Of a stretch of DNA of 64,000 bases, positions 16,672 through 25,745 are shown piece after piece. The position numbers and the translations under genes were made by a program. The notes under the pieces were generated by a model. That model ran no database searches, was not told the DNA's origin, and saw only the letters and a program-made list of their open reading frames with translations. The stretch is from Achromobacter sp. UMC46. GTDB lineage: Bacteria > Pseudomonadota > Gammaproteobacteria > Burkholderiales > Burkholderiaceae_B. The stretch lies in NCBI RefSeq assembly GCF_014170335.1, contig NZ_LZZS01000004.1:496001-560000 (forward strand). Direction: 5' to 3'. The stretch's first letter is position 1, and the number at the start of each line of letters is the position of its first letter.

Positions 16672-16945
16672 GGTTTTGCTTTTCCCCCGGCGGGGCATTT
16701 TCCCGGCCCCTTGCGCTGTTTTTTTGCGCGTGATTTTTTGGAGGGAGTTTACGGGAGGCTTGGGGGGTGTGCGGGGGGATGAGGGAAATCCCTTTGCTTG
16801 CTGCTTGATTGTTCTTGTGGCTCCCGGGGCGTCAGCGGGGGCGGAAGGTCTTGCGGGGCCGCCCATCGCCTGCCGCGCGGGCGGCGGGCGGTGGGCATTC
16901 GAGGTGACGGGCCATCTGCGCGCAACCCATCACACGGCCTTTCCC

Positions 16946-18238
16946 TTACGGCACCAGCGACAACCCGATGCGGAACTGCGATTCGTTGCGTTGGTTGTAG
17001 CCCAGCAGCGTTTCGCCGTAGCCGTTGAAGTATTGCAGGTGCAGATACCCGTTCATGTTCAACCAGGTGCGTTGCAGGGGCCAGGCGAAGTCCAGCTGAG
17101 TCGTGCGGCGTTTCTGGTCGCCCTGGCGGTACATCGCCGAGACGACGGCGCCGTTGTCTTGGGCCCAGCGCAGTTGCCAGTCGACGCGGCCGGCGTAGTC
17201 GGCGTAGTCGCGGTTTTCGTCGGCGACGCCGAAGTAGGCCTTGACCTTGGGGGCGAAGGTCAGCGTGCTGCCGCTGTCGAAGCGGTAGTGGAAGCGCGGT
17301 TCGATGTAGCCGTCGTTGACAGAACGGGAGTCTTCGCCGCCCTTGCCGTTGGAGTTGTGCTCGACGCCGGTATTCATGCCGAAGCGCCAGTTCTGGTTGG
17401 CGGATTGCCAGATGTTGTCCGACAGCCAGAAGGCGCTGGGGTTGAAGGTGGTGTCGATGAAGGGCATGGAGTCGCCCTGCAAGTCCCACAACGAGGTCTG
17501 GGTGTAGGCCAGGTAGAAGTTCTCGCCCCAGGTCGCCGGGCGGTCGCCGCTGGGGCTGAAGAGGCGGTACTTGGCGCTGATCTGGAAGCGGGCGGTGGTT
17601 TGGCCGCGGGTGCCGATGTCGAAGTAGACGGGCTTGTATTCTGAAATCGAGCTGCGGAAGTGGTCGAACGCCGATTGCGACTGCACGGTGGGCGTGACGG
17701 CGGCCTCGGGGGCGGGGCCGCCTTCGGGCGATGCGCCGACGGCGGTGACGGCGGCGACGGGCACGGGCTGGCCGCTGCGGGCGTCCACCACGGGGCCTTG
17801 GGCGGGGGTGCTGGCGACGGTGCCGGTTTCGCGGCCGGTGGCGTCCAGCGCCATCATCGACGGCTGGCCTTCGATGGAGACGGCTTGCAGGCCGTGCGCC
17901 GTGGTCGGCACGACGGCGGTCCACGCCATGCGCGCGAAGTTGTTGACGGGCACGCTGTAGCTGGCGCGGTCGCCGGCAAGCTTGGCCAGGCTGCGCACGA
18001 TCTGGCCGTCCTGGCCGCGCCACTGCAGCACGAGCTCAGGCGGCGCTTGCCAGTTGGCGCGCGCGCTGTCTTCGTTGAAGAAGACGGCTTCGATGGTGAC
18101 GGTTTCGCCGGGGGCGGCGGAAGGGCGGTCCAGGCGGTACGACACGCCTGCGGCGGCGGAACCTGCTGCGCCCAAGGCGAGGGTGGCGGCAAGGGTGCGC
18201 AGGGCGAGCGAGGTGCGTGTGTGACGGCGTCGGGACAT
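16946..18238 (-). CDS. pldA: Outer-membrane phospholipase A
   Basis: The 430-residue protein has a signal peptide (1-30, ending SAAAG) and a C-terminal barrel of the OMPLA family. The active-site signature is clear: EHNSNGKGGEDSRSVN supplies the catalytic His and Ser and the Asn. It hydrolyses phospholipids in the outer leaflet and helps maintain membrane asymmetry. It is much longer than E. coli PldA (289), with an extra ~140-residue N-terminal region before the barrel. It lies between the two-component genes and a strong palindrome, apparently alone. Confidence 0.92.
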   Translation of the reverse strand: MSRRRHTRTSLALRTLAATLALGAAGSAAAGVSYRLDRPSAAPGETVTIEAVFFNEDSARANWQAPPELVLQWRGQDGQIVRSLAKLAGDRASYSVPVNNFARMAWTAVVPTTAHGLQAVSIEGQPSMMALDATGRETGTVASTPAQGPVVDARSGQPVPVAAVTAVGASPEGGPAPEAAVTPTVQSQSAFDHFRSSISEYKPVYFDIGTRGQTTARFQISAKYRLFSPSGDRPATWGENFYLAYTQTSLWDLQGDSMPFIDTTFNPSAFWLSDNIWQSANQNWRFGMNTGVEHNSNGKGGEDSRSVNDGYIEPRFHYRFDSGSTLTFAPKVKAYFGVADENRDYADYAGRVDWQLRWAQDNGAVVSAMYRQGDQKRRTTQLDFAWPLQRTWLNMNGYLHLQYFNGYGETLLGYNQRNESQFRIGLSLVP

Positions 18239-18380
18239 GGCGGGCTATGTTTTTTTGTGACGAGGCAATGTAGCATCGCGCGCCGAAACTGTTTGTAAGG
18301 CAGGCTTATCGGATGTAGGGCGTGTAATAAAAACAGGTGTTACTCAGGATGTCGGTGCCCGCCGGGCGCGCCCCATGCAA

Positions 18381-18418
18381 CAAGGCCCCGCGCATTGTCG
18401 ACAATGCGCGGGGCCTTG
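18381..18418. terminator. Perfect 38-bp palindrome / terminator
   Basis: Two 19-bp arms (18381-18399 and 18400-18418) are perfect reverse complements with no spacer. It lies 20 bp past the stop of the minus-strand aldehyde dehydrogenase gene and upstream of pldA. A strong stem in that place is best read as the terminator of the dehydrogenase gene, though T tracts are short on both sides. Confidence 0.6.
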
Positions 18419-18438
18419 CATTTCAAGCGTTGGCGGGC

Positions 18439-19941
18439 TTATTCGCCGAACTTGATGCCTTGCGCGAGCGGCAGGTTGCGCGAGTAGTTGATGGTGTTGG
18501 TCGCGCGGCGCATGTAATTGCGCCAAGCGTCCGAACCCGATTCGCGGCCGCCGCCGGTTTCCTTTTCGCCGCCGAAGGCGCCGCCGATTTCGGCGCCGGA
18601 CGTGCCGATGTTGACGTTGGCGATGCCGCAGTCCGAACCCGATGCGGACAGGAAGGTTTCGGCTTCGCGCAGGTCATTGGTGAAGATCGCCGACGACAGG
18701 CCTTGCGGCACGCCGTTCTGCAGCGCCAGCGCGTCGCCGAATTCCTGGTAGCGCATCACGTACAGGATGGGCGCGAAGGTCTCGTGGCAGACCACGTCGG
18801 TCTGGCCGGGCATTTCGGCGATGGCCGGGCGCACGTACCAGGCGTTAGGGTATTCGTCGGCCAGCACGCGTTCGCCGCCGGTGACCTTGCCGCCCTGTTC
18901 GCGCGCGGCCTTCAGGGCATCTTGCATGGCGTCGAACGACACGCGGTCGATCAGCGGGCCGACCAGGTTGCCGCCGTCCAGCGGGTTGCCGATGGGCGCG
19001 CTGGCGTAGGCCTTGTGCAGTCGCTGGACCAGCGCGTCGGCCACGCTTTCGTGCACGATCAGGCGGCGCGTGGTGGTGCAGCGCTGGCCGGCCGTGCCGA
19101 TGGCGCCGAACACGATGCCGCGGGCGGCCATGTCCAGATCGGCGGTCGGGCCGACGATGATGGCGTTGTTGCCGCCCAGTTCCAGCAGCACTCGGCCGAA
19201 GCGTTGCGCCACGCGCGGGCCGACTTGGCGGCCCATGCGGGTCGAACCCGTGGCCGACACCAGCGCCACCGTGTGCGAATCCACCAGTGCCTCGCCGACG
19301 TCGCGGCCGCCGATCAGTACTTCGGACAGGCCGGCGGGCGCATCGCCGAAGCGCTGCATGGCCTGTGCGAAGAGCGCCTGGCAGGCCAACGCGGTCAAGG
19401 GCGTTTTCTCGGAGGGTTTCCACACCACGGCATTGCCGCAGACGATGGCCAGCGCCGCGTTCCATGACCACACGGCCACCGGGAAGTTGAAGGCGCTGAT
19501 GACGCCGATGACGCCCAGCGGGTGCCACGTTTCCATCATGCGGTGGCCGGGGCGCTCGGAGGCGATGGTCAGGCCGTACAGCTGGCGCGACAGACCGACG
19601 GCGAAGTCGCAGATGTCGATCATTTCCTGCACTTCGCCTTCGCCTTCGGCCACGATCTTGCCCGCTTCCAGGCTGACCAGGCGGCCCAGCGCGGTCTTGT
19701 TCTCGCGCAGGGTTTCGCCCAGCAGGCGGATCAGTTCCCCCCGGCGCGGCGCCGGCACGTCGCGCCAGGCCAGGCTGGCCTGGCGGGCGCGGGTAATGGC
19801 CGAATGGGCTTGCGCCACCGTGTGCTCATGCACCTGAGCCAGTTCGGCGCCGTCGATCGGGCTGCGTGCGGTCAGCGTGCCGCCAGTCAGCGCGGCCGGA
19901 TTCAGGCCGAGCGCGCGCAGAATGTCTTGGGGGGTGTCCAT
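18439..19941 (-). CDS. amaB: ALDH7-type semialdehyde dehydrogenase (AmaB-like)
   Basis: The 500-residue NAD(P)-dependent aldehyde dehydrogenase has the family catalytic Glu (LLELGGNNA) and Cys (GTAGQRCTTTRRL). The overall sequence and its C-terminus (GGRESGSDAWRNYMRR) are of the alpha-aminoadipic semialdehyde / piperideine-6-carboxylate dehydrogenase class (ALDH7A1, Pseudomonas AmaB). It would oxidise the semialdehyde made from L-pipecolate to alpha-aminoadipate in lysine breakdown. It is divergent from an amino-acid transporter operon that contains an AmaA-like oxidase, which supports this role. The gene symbol is inferred from family and context. Confidence 0.85.
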   Translation of the reverse strand: MDTPQDILRALGLNPAALTGGTLTARSPIDGAELAQVHEHTVAQAHSAITRARQASLAWRDVPAPRRGELIRLLGETLRENKTALGRLVSLEAGKIVAEGEGEVQEMIDICDFAVGLSRQLYGLTIASERPGHRMMETWHPLGVIGVISAFNFPVAVWSWNAALAIVCGNAVVWKPSEKTPLTALACQALFAQAMQRFGDAPAGLSEVLIGGRDVGEALVDSHTVALVSATGSTRMGRQVGPRVAQRFGRVLLELGGNNAIIVGPTADLDMAARGIVFGAIGTAGQRCTTTRRLIVHESVADALVQRLHKAYASAPIGNPLDGGNLVGPLIDRVSFDAMQDALKAAREQGGKVTGGERVLADEYPNAWYVRPAIAEMPGQTDVVCHETFAPILYVMRYQEFGDALALQNGVPQGLSSAIFTNDLREAETFLSASGSDCGIANVNIGTSGAEIGGAFGGEKETGGGRESGSDAWRNYMRRATNTINYSRNLPLAQGIKFGE

Positions 19942-20136
19942 GCCGGTTCCTTGGATTGCCAGCGAAGCCCGTTGTCTTCGCTTAAGGGTTATGCCTATGT
20001 GGCGATTCTGGAAAAAAATTTACTATACGAAACTCCAGCATGAATTGCGAAACTTTTTTTTCTTAACCGGCTTAAGCGCCGCTTCCCTCCGGAGGCCGCC
20101 CCGGGCCGGTTCGGAAACCTCTTCCGGGGTACATCA
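19942..20136. promoter_or_regulatory. Divergent control region of the lysine/pipecolate module
   Basis: This 195-bp gap is AT-richer than its surroundings and separates amaB from the transporter operon. CGAAACT occurs twice in direct orientation, at 20028-20034 and 20048-20054, exactly 20 bp apart. CGCTTAAG at 19979-19986 is inverted at 20071-20078. An A7 tract (about 20012-20018) and a T8 tract (about 20054-20061) flank the direct repeats. These are candidate sites for the XRE-cupin regulator at 24526; no promoter boxes are claimed. Confidence 0.45.
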
Positions 20137-20886
20137 GTGGCAGACGCTTTACTTGATGTCCAAGCGGTCACCAAGACCTTCCAGCGCGACGGCCAGCCGC
20201 CGCATCGGGCGCTGGACGGGGTCGATTGCCAGCTGAACCGAGGCGAGGTCATGGTGGTCGTCGGGCCGTCCGGCTCGGGCAAGAGCACCTTGCTGCGCAC
20301 CCTGAACGGGCTGGAAAGCATCGACAGCGGCACGATCCGCGTGGACGGCGTGTCGTTGACGGACCCCGCCACCGACGTCAACCGCTGGCGCACGGAAGTC
20401 GGCATGGTGTTCCAGCACTTCAACCTGTTCCAACACCGTACTGCGCTGGACAACGTCGCGCTACCCCAACGTGTCGTGCGCGGCCGCAGCCGCGCCGACG
20501 CCGAACGCTATGCCCGCGACCTGCTGGGCCGCGTGGGGATGGGGGATTTCGGCGAACGCTATCCCAGCCAGCTGTCCGGCGGCCAGCAGCAGCGCGTGGC
20601 GATCGCCCGCGCGCTGGCCATGGACCCCAAATTGATGCTATTCGACGAAGCCACGTCCGCGCTGGATCCGGAGACCGTCGGCGGCATCCTGGAGCTGATG
20701 CGCGGGCTGGCGCGCGACGGCATGACGATGGCGGTCGTGACCCACGAGATGGGCTTCGCGCGCGACGTCGGCGACCGGGCCTTGTTCATGGACGCCGGCC
20801 GCATCGTGGAAATGGGCACGCCCGACGAGGTTTTCTGCCACCCGAAAGAGGCGCGCACACGCGCCTTTCTGGAAAAGATTTTGTAG
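20137..20886 (+). CDS. Amino-acid ABC transporter ATP-binding protein
   Basis: The 249-residue ATPase is of the GlnQ/HisP polar amino-acid class: Walker [10 protein letters not shown], signature [14 protein letters not shown], Walker [13 protein letters not shown] and [10 protein letters not shown]. It uses a GTG start at 20137. It heads an operon with a binding protein and two permeases, then an AmaA-like oxidase, so lysine or pipecolate is the likely substrate. Confidence 0.92.
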   Translation: MADALLDVQAVTKTFQRDGQPPHRALDGVDCQLNRGEVMVVVGPSGSGKSTLLRTLNGLESIDSGTIRVDGVSLTDPATDVNRWRTEVGMVFQHFNLFQHRTALDNVALPQRVVRGRSRADAERYARDLLGRVGMGDFGERYPSQLSGGQQQRVAIARALAMDPKLMLFDEATSALDPETVGGILELMRGLARDGMTMAVVTHEMGFARDVGDRALFMDAGRIVEMGTPDEVFCHPKEARTRAFLEKIL

Positions 20887-20991
20887 TCCAAGCAGGCCGG
20901 TCCGGCTAATCCGGGCGCTGCCGGCCCTGCGGCAACACGACGTGCTTTGCCCGGAATGACAAGGTTTCATCCACCTCAAGGGGATAGTGAA

Positions 20992-21783
20992 ATGCTGAAA
21001 ATCAAACAATGGCTGGGCGTGGCCGGCGTCGCGCTGGCGGCCGCCACCGTGGCGCTGCCTGCGCAAGCCGACGAACTGGGCGACATCATCAAGCGCGGCG
21101 AATTGCGCGTGGCGGTGCAGACTTCCGGCCCGCTGATGAGCTTCATGGACAAGACCGGCAAGCGCACGGGCCTGGCCGTGGAAGTGGCCAAACGCATGGC
21201 TGACGACCTGGGCGTGAAGCTCGTCCTGCAGGACTATGAATGGAAGGGCCTGTTGCCGGCGCTGCTGTCGGGCAAGGCCGACATGGTGGCCGCCGATATG
21301 ACGCCCACGCCGCAGCGCGCGGCCCAGGTGCTGTTCTCGGCCCCGATGTTCTACGCCGAAACCGTGGCCGTGGTGCCCAAGGATTCCCCGTACAAGTCCT
21401 TTGAGGAACTGGACAAGGCCGGCGTCAACGTCGGCGTGCTGGGCGCCAGCACCTATGCCGAAGTGGGCAAGAAGATGTTGCCCAAGGCCACCATGAAAGA
21501 GTTCTCGGGCGGCAGCGCCCCGGTCGGCCAGGCCCTGTCCAGCGGCCGCCTGGACGCCGGCATCATGTCCATGTCCACCGCCAACCAGTTCCTGGTCGAC
21601 TTCGGCAACCTGCGCGTGCTGGACGGCGTGATGGTGCGCGAACCGCTGGCTTTTGCCGTCGGCCCCAACGCCTTCCGCCTGAAGTTCTGGCTGGATAACT
21701 GGCAGACCCTGAAGACCGCCGACAACACGCTGCCCGAGCAGGTGAAGTACTGGTATTCCACCGATTGGAAGAAAGACCATTAA
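20992..21783 (+). CDS. Amino-acid ABC transporter substrate-binding protein
   Basis: The 263-residue protein has a signal peptide (1-23, ending PAQADEL) and a solute-binding family 3 fold (GELRVAVQTSGPLMSF, DMVAADMTPTPQRA). The ATG at 20992 is preceded by AAGGGGATAG; upstream in-frame starts lack a site. It should capture a cationic or cyclic amino acid in the periplasm for the permeases encoded next. Confidence 0.9.
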   Translation: MLKIKQWLGVAGVALAAATVALPAQADELGDIIKRGELRVAVQTSGPLMSFMDKTGKRTGLAVEVAKRMADDLGVKLVLQDYEWKGLLPALLSGKADMVAADMTPTPQRAAQVLFSAPMFYAETVAVVPKDSPYKSFEELDKAGVNVGVLGASTYAEVGKKMLPKATMKEFSGGSAPVGQALSSGRLDAGIMSMSTANQFLVDFGNLRVLDGVMVREPLAFAVGPNAFRLKFWLDNWQTLKTADNTLPEQVKYWYSTDWKKDH

Positions 21784-21817
21784 TCGCTAGAACCGCTACG
21801 GGGAGACCGGACCGCCC

Positions 21818-22510
21818 ATGGACTGGCTGATCGATTACTACAACTGGCGCATCGTCAGCCAGTACACGGGCCAGTTCGCCACGGGCCTGGCCAACACGCT
21901 GATCGCCGCGGGCGCAAGCCTTGTGCTGTCGGTGTTGGCCGGCGTGCCGCTGGCGCTTCTGCACATGTCGTCCAAAGCCGCCATCTGGCGTCCCGTGGCC
22001 GCCTACGTGCAGTTCATCCGGTCCACTCCCCTGCTGGTGCAGATCTATCTGGTTTATTACGCCGTGCCCATGCTGATTCCGGGCGCGAAAGGCTGGAGCG
22101 AGATGGTGCTGGGTATCCTGGCGATGACCCTGCACCACGCCGCCTACATGAGCGAAATCATCCGCGTGGGCATCGAATCCGTTCCGCGCGGACAGGTGGA
22201 AGGCGCCAAGGCGTGCGGCATGAACTATCAGCAGCGGCTGCGCTATGTGGTGCTGCCGCAGGCCTTCGTCAACACGCTGCCGCCCCTGCTGGGCCAGACC
22301 GCCGTGCTGATCAAGGACACGTCGCTGCTGTCTTTGATCACCGTGTTCGAACTGGTTGCGGCCGGCGTGCAGATGAACAGCGACCGCATCGTGCCCAACG
22401 AAAGCTTCCTGACCATCGCCGCGGGCTACCTGCTGATCTACGGCGTCATGCTGTTGTTGTCCCGGGGCGTGAGCCTCTGGCTGGCGGGTCCCGCCTGGAA
22501 CGCGAGGTAA
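21818..22510 (+). CDS. Amino-acid ABC transporter permease (first)
   Basis: The 230-residue HisM/HisQ-type permease has several membrane helices and the family features FIRSTPLLVQIYLVYY and the ATPase-contact loop GQVEGAKACGMNYQQRL. It pairs with the second permease, whose gene starts 2 bp after its stop. Confidence 0.92.
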   Translation: MDWLIDYYNWRIVSQYTGQFATGLANTLIAAGASLVLSVLAGVPLALLHMSSKAAIWRPVAAYVQFIRSTPLLVQIYLVYYAVPMLIPGAKGWSEMVLGILAMTLHHAAYMSEIIRVGIESVPRGQVEGAKACGMNYQQRLRYVVLPQAFVNTLPPLLGQTAVLIKDTSLLSLITVFELVAAGVQMNSDRIVPNESFLTIAAGYLLIYGVMLLLSRGVSLWLAGPAWNAR

Positions 22511-22512
22511 GC

Positions 22513-23202
22513 ATGCTGGATTCCTATCTTTCCACCGCCGGCGTCGTGCTGCCCTTCCTGCTGAAGGGCTTCTGGGAAACGCTGAAGATCTCGTTCGTGG
22601 CCATCATCGCGGGGTCGTTGCTGGGCTTCGTGATCGGCGTGATCCGCAGCTACCGCATCCGCGGCATTCACCAGGTCCTTGGCCTGTACATCCACGTCCT
22701 GCGCGGCACGCCGTTCCTGGTGCAGCTCTATATCTTCTACTTCGTGCTGCCCAGTTCCGGCATCGAACTGCTGCACTGGGACTCCGGCACCGCGGCCTTC
22801 GTGTCGCTGTCCGTGTACACCTCCTGCTATGTCGCCGAAATCGTCATGGGCGCTATCCAGTCCGTGCCGCGCGGCCAGACCGAAGGCGCCATGACCCTGG
22901 GCCTGCGTCCCCTGCAGATACTGCGGCTGGTGGTTCTGCCGCAAGCCATGCGGCTGATCGTGCAGCCCATGAGCGGCGTCTACGTCATGCTGATCAAAAG
23001 CACCGCCATCCTGTCGGTGGTCGGCATCACGGAACTGACCCGGCAAGGCGAGGTGTTCATCATCACCTTCCCGGCCAAGTCGCTGTTCATCTACGGCATG
23101 ATCGCCGCCATCTATTTCATCTATTGCTACCCGTTGCTGCGTCTGGCCAACTGGCTGGAGAAGCGCCTGACGGGCGGACTGCAGGGCGCAAGCCTGCACT
23201 GA
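22513..23202 (+). CDS. Amino-acid ABC transporter permease (second)
   Basis: The 229-residue HisM/HisQ-type permease contains VLRGTPFLVQLYIFYF and the EAA-like loop GQTEGAMTLGLRPLQIL. The ATG at 22513 is chosen because it begins MLDSYL just after the upstream stop. It forms the membrane channel with the preceding permease. Confidence 0.92.
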   Translation: MLDSYLSTAGVVLPFLLKGFWETLKISFVAIIAGSLLGFVIGVIRSYRIRGIHQVLGLYIHVLRGTPFLVQLYIFYFVLPSSGIELLHWDSGTAAFVSLSVYTSCYVAEIVMGAIQSVPRGQTEGAMTLGLRPLQILRLVVLPQAMRLIVQPMSGVYVMLIKSTAILSVVGITELTRQGEVFIITFPAKSLFIYGMIAAIYFIYCYPLLRLANWLEKRLTGGLQGASLH

Positions 23203-23219
23203 CACGGACCCCGACCGGC

Positions 23220-24512
23220 ATGGCCTCCGAGTACATCGACACCTATTACAAGCGCACGCTGTCCGACAGCGCGACCTACTACCCGCCGCTGGCGGGCGCA
23301 TGCAGCACCGACGTCTGCGTGGTCGGCGCCGGCCTGGCCGGCCTGTCCACCGCGCTGGAATTGGCCCGCCGCGGCCGCAGCGTGACGCTGCTGGAAGGCC
23401 GGCGCATCGCCTGGGGCGCGTCGGGGCGCAACGGCGGATCGGTGTCGCCAGCGTTCTCGGCCGGCGCCGACGCCATCAAGCGCCACGTCGACGAAGACCA
23501 TTACCGGCAGTTGTACCGGCTGTCGATGGAAGGCGTGGAAATCATCCGCGACAACATCCGCAGCCTGGCCATCGCCGACGCGCACAAGGTCGACGGGCGC
23601 CTGCGCGTGGTGCGCTACGAAGCGACCGACGCGCTGAACCAGTGGTGCGACGCCCAGCGCCGCGACTTCGGCCGCGACGTGCGTTTCCTGACCCGCAGCC
23701 AGGTGCGCGAACGGCTGGTGTCGGACGTCTACCGCCAGGGCGTCGAAGACCCCGCTTCGTTCCACTTCCATCCGCTGAACTATGCCCGGGCGCTGGCCCG
23801 CGAATGCGTCCGCCTGGGCGTGCGCATCCACGAAGACTCCCCCGTCATCGACGCCACGTTGAATGGCGCGGTCAAACACTTGCGAACTGCGCAGGGGCAA
23901 GTCGACGCCCGCGCCGTCGTCCTGGCCACCGGCGGCTACACGGGCGACGTCGTGCCGGCGCTGCGCCGGGCCATGCTGCCCATCGCCACCTACATCATGT
24001 TGACGGAACCGTTGGGCGACCGCGTGCGGGAAGCCATCCGCAGCACGGCGGCCATCGGCGACGACCGCCGCGCCGGCAACTATTACCGGGTGCTGGATGG
24101 CGGCCGCATCGGCTGGGGCAGTAGAATCACCACCCGTGTCGACGACCCGCCCGATCTGGCCGAGTCCCTGCGCCGCGAATTGCTGTCCGTCTACCCCCAA
24201 TTGCAGGGGCTGCGCGTCGAGACCGCCTGGTCGGGGCGCATGGCCTACGCCCGACACCTGATGCCGCAGATCGGCCTGCTGGCGCCGGATATCTGGTATT
24301 GCACGGCGTTCGGCGGGCACGGCATGAATACCACCTCGATCGGCGGGCGCGTCGTCGCCGAAGGGATCACGGGCGACACCCAGCGCTACAAGCTGTTCCA
24401 ACCCTTCGGGCTGGCATGGAACGGCGGCGGGCTGGGCACGGCGGCGGTTCAACTGACTTATTGGTCTTACCAGGCGCGCGACTGGTGGCGGGAGCGCACA
24501 ACGCGGGCATGA
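23220..24512 (+). CDS. amaA: FAD-dependent amine oxidase (AmaA-like L-pipecolate oxidase)
   Basis: The 430-residue DAO-family flavoenzyme starts near the YYKRTLSD segment common in this group and has the dinucleotide-binding motif VVGAGLAGLSTALELARRG. Later landmarks are GRNGGSVSPAF and a C-terminal GGHGMNTTSIGGR FAD segment. Its length is near that of Pseudomonas putida AmaA as I recall it. With amaB divergent at 18439 it would oxidise L-pipecolate to piperideine-6-carboxylate. The alternative is another glycine/putrescine-type oxidase; the symbol is inferred. Confidence 0.8.
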   Translation: MASEYIDTYYKRTLSDSATYYPPLAGACSTDVCVVGAGLAGLSTALELARRGRSVTLLEGRRIAWGASGRNGGSVSPAFSAGADAIKRHVDEDHYRQLYRLSMEGVEIIRDNIRSLAIADAHKVDGRLRVVRYEATDALNQWCDAQRRDFGRDVRFLTRSQVRERLVSDVYRQGVEDPASFHFHPLNYARALARECVRLGVRIHEDSPVIDATLNGAVKHLRTAQGQVDARAVVLATGGYTGDVVPALRRAMLPIATYIMLTEPLGDRVREAIRSTAAIGDDRRAGNYYRVLDGGRIGWGSRITTRVDDPPDLAESLRRELLSVYPQLQGLRVETAWSGRMAYARHLMPQIGLLAPDIWYCTAFGGHGMNTTSIGGRVVAEGITGDTQRYKLFQPFGLAWNGGGLGTAAVQLTYWSYQARDWWRERTTRA

Positions 24513-24525
24513 CAAGGTACACAGG

Positions 24526-25110
24526 ATGCAAGGCAACAAACAGAGCGCATTGGCACAACGGCTGCGAGCCCTGCGCCAGGCGCGCGATTGGACACTGAAA
24601 CAGGCGGCTGCAGCCACCGGCGTCGCCGCGTCCACGCTGTCCAAGATCGAAAACAGCCTGCTGTCTCCCACCTATGACAACCTGATCAAGATCGCCGCGG
24701 GCCTGGACCTGGACGTGGCCGAACTCTTCACCGCGTCCGACGCCCATATGGGCACTGGCCGCCGCAGCCTCAGCCGCCAGGGCGAAGGGCGCCAGTACGA
24801 AACGCCGTATTACGACCACCGGCTGCTGTGCACGGCGCTGTCGCACAAGCGCATGATGCCGTTCCACACCCGGGTCAAGGCGCGCTCGTTCGACGAATTC
24901 CAGGACTGGAGCCGCCACGGCGGCGAAGAATTCGTCTATGTGCTGGAAGGCGAGGTGCAGCTGTACACCGAGTTCTACGAACCGGCGCGGCTGAAGGCGG
25001 GCGAAAGCTTCTATATCGACAGCCGCATGGGGCATCGGGTGATCAGTTTGAGCGAAGACGACGCCATCGTGCTCTGGGTGTCGACCCACGCTGACATCGA
25101 GGAAGCGTAG
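24526..25110 (+). CDS. XRE-family regulator with cupin sensor domain
   Basis: The 194-residue protein has an N-terminal helix-turn-helix (LAQRLRALRQARDWTLKQ ... STLSKIENSLLSPTYDNLIK) and a C-terminal cupin (about 110-190, with GGEEFVYVLEGEVQLYTE and GHRVISL). This class senses a small amino-acid-derived ligand. It is the last gene of the pipecolate module, 13 bp after the oxidase, and is the likely regulator of the divergent region at 19942-20136. Confidence 0.9.
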   Translation: MQGNKQSALAQRLRALRQARDWTLKQAAAATGVAASTLSKIENSLLSPTYDNLIKIAAGLDLDVAELFTASDAHMGTGRRSLSRQGEGRQYETPYYDHRLLCTALSHKRMMPFHTRVKARSFDEFQDWSRHGGEEFVYVLEGEVQLYTEFYEPARLKAGESFYIDSRMGHRVISLSEDDAIVLWVSTHADIEEA

Positions 25111-25148
25111 GGCGGCATCCGTTCCGCCCATCTTTTTTCCCAACAAGG

Positions 25149-25154
25149 TAAAAT
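25149..25154 (+). promoter_or_regulatory. Possible -10 box of the tRNA gene
   Basis: TAAAAT lies 39 bp upstream of the tRNA and is a good -10 match in a GC-rich background. No convincing -35 was found at the right distance. Confidence 0.3.
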
Positions 25155-25192
25155 GCGGCGCCCGGACCTCTCCCGGGGCGTCAAAAGACTGC

Positions 25193-25269
25193 GCGGCAGT
25201 AGCTCAGCTGGATAGAGCACGGGCCTTCTAAGCCCGGGGTCGGGGGTTCGAGCCCCTCCTGCCGCGCCA
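25193..25269 (+). tRNA. tRNA-Arg (anticodon TCT)
   Basis: A full cloverleaf can be drawn: acceptor GCGGCAG/CTGCCGC, D arm GCTC...GAGC, anticodon stem CGGGC/GCCCG around loop CTTCTAA (anticodon TCT), T arm with TTCGAGC, and an encoded CCA at 25267-25269. The 77 bases are typical. I saw no repeat of its 3' end elsewhere in the window, so no integrated element is suggested. Confidence 0.97.
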
Positions 25270-25488
25270 GAATAGCTAGGAAATACAAGGTTTTGCGAGG
25301 TTTTTGAATTCGCTGGCCTCCTGTCACGATTCGCGATCTTCTTGGTAATTGCTGCTGGACGAATATCCTGGCAGCGGCCCGCGAAGTGAGGCGGTAGATG
25401 TGTTAATTGGAAACGGTCGTATCTTTGTTGCGGACATTCACGCATAGTCCGCTCGGGAAAACTTTTCCCTGCAAATCTAGGACTTACA

Positions 25489-25698
25489 TTGAAGATTGAA
25501 ACTGGTATCGTGAAGTGGTTTAACAACGACAAGGGCTTCGGCTTTATCATGCCGGAGCTGGGTGGCAAAGACCTCTTCGCCCATTACTCTGAAATTCAGG
25601 GTGACGGCCACAAATCTCTTGAAGAGAACCAGCGTGTTTCGTTTATCGCCGGCCAAGGACAGAAAGGTCCTACGGCGACAATGATCAAATCGATTTAG
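25489..25698 (+). CDS. Cold-shock protein, CspA family
   Basis: The 69-residue protein is a single cold-shock domain: [19 protein letters not shown] holds RNP1, and DLFAHYSEI corresponds to RNP2. Such proteins bind single-stranded RNA and act as RNA chaperones. It appears to start at TTG (25489); no ATG lies in frame nearby and homologues begin at this point (MK.ETG.VKWFN). A weak AGGA precedes it. The 219-bp leader after the tRNA may carry control of its expression. Confidence 0.92.
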   Translation: MKIETGIVKWFNNDKGFGFIMPELGGKDLFAHYSEIQGDGHKSLEENQRVSFIAGQGQKGPTATMIKSI

Positions 25699-25745
25699 TA
25701 GCTGGGCTGCTTGCTCTAGGGCAAGCAGCTTGGTAGCAGGTTGTG

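Noticed and set aside
25193..25269. tRNA-Arg as an integration site for a mobile element
   Set aside because: No repeat of the tRNA 3' end, integrase gene or composition shift was seen downstream.
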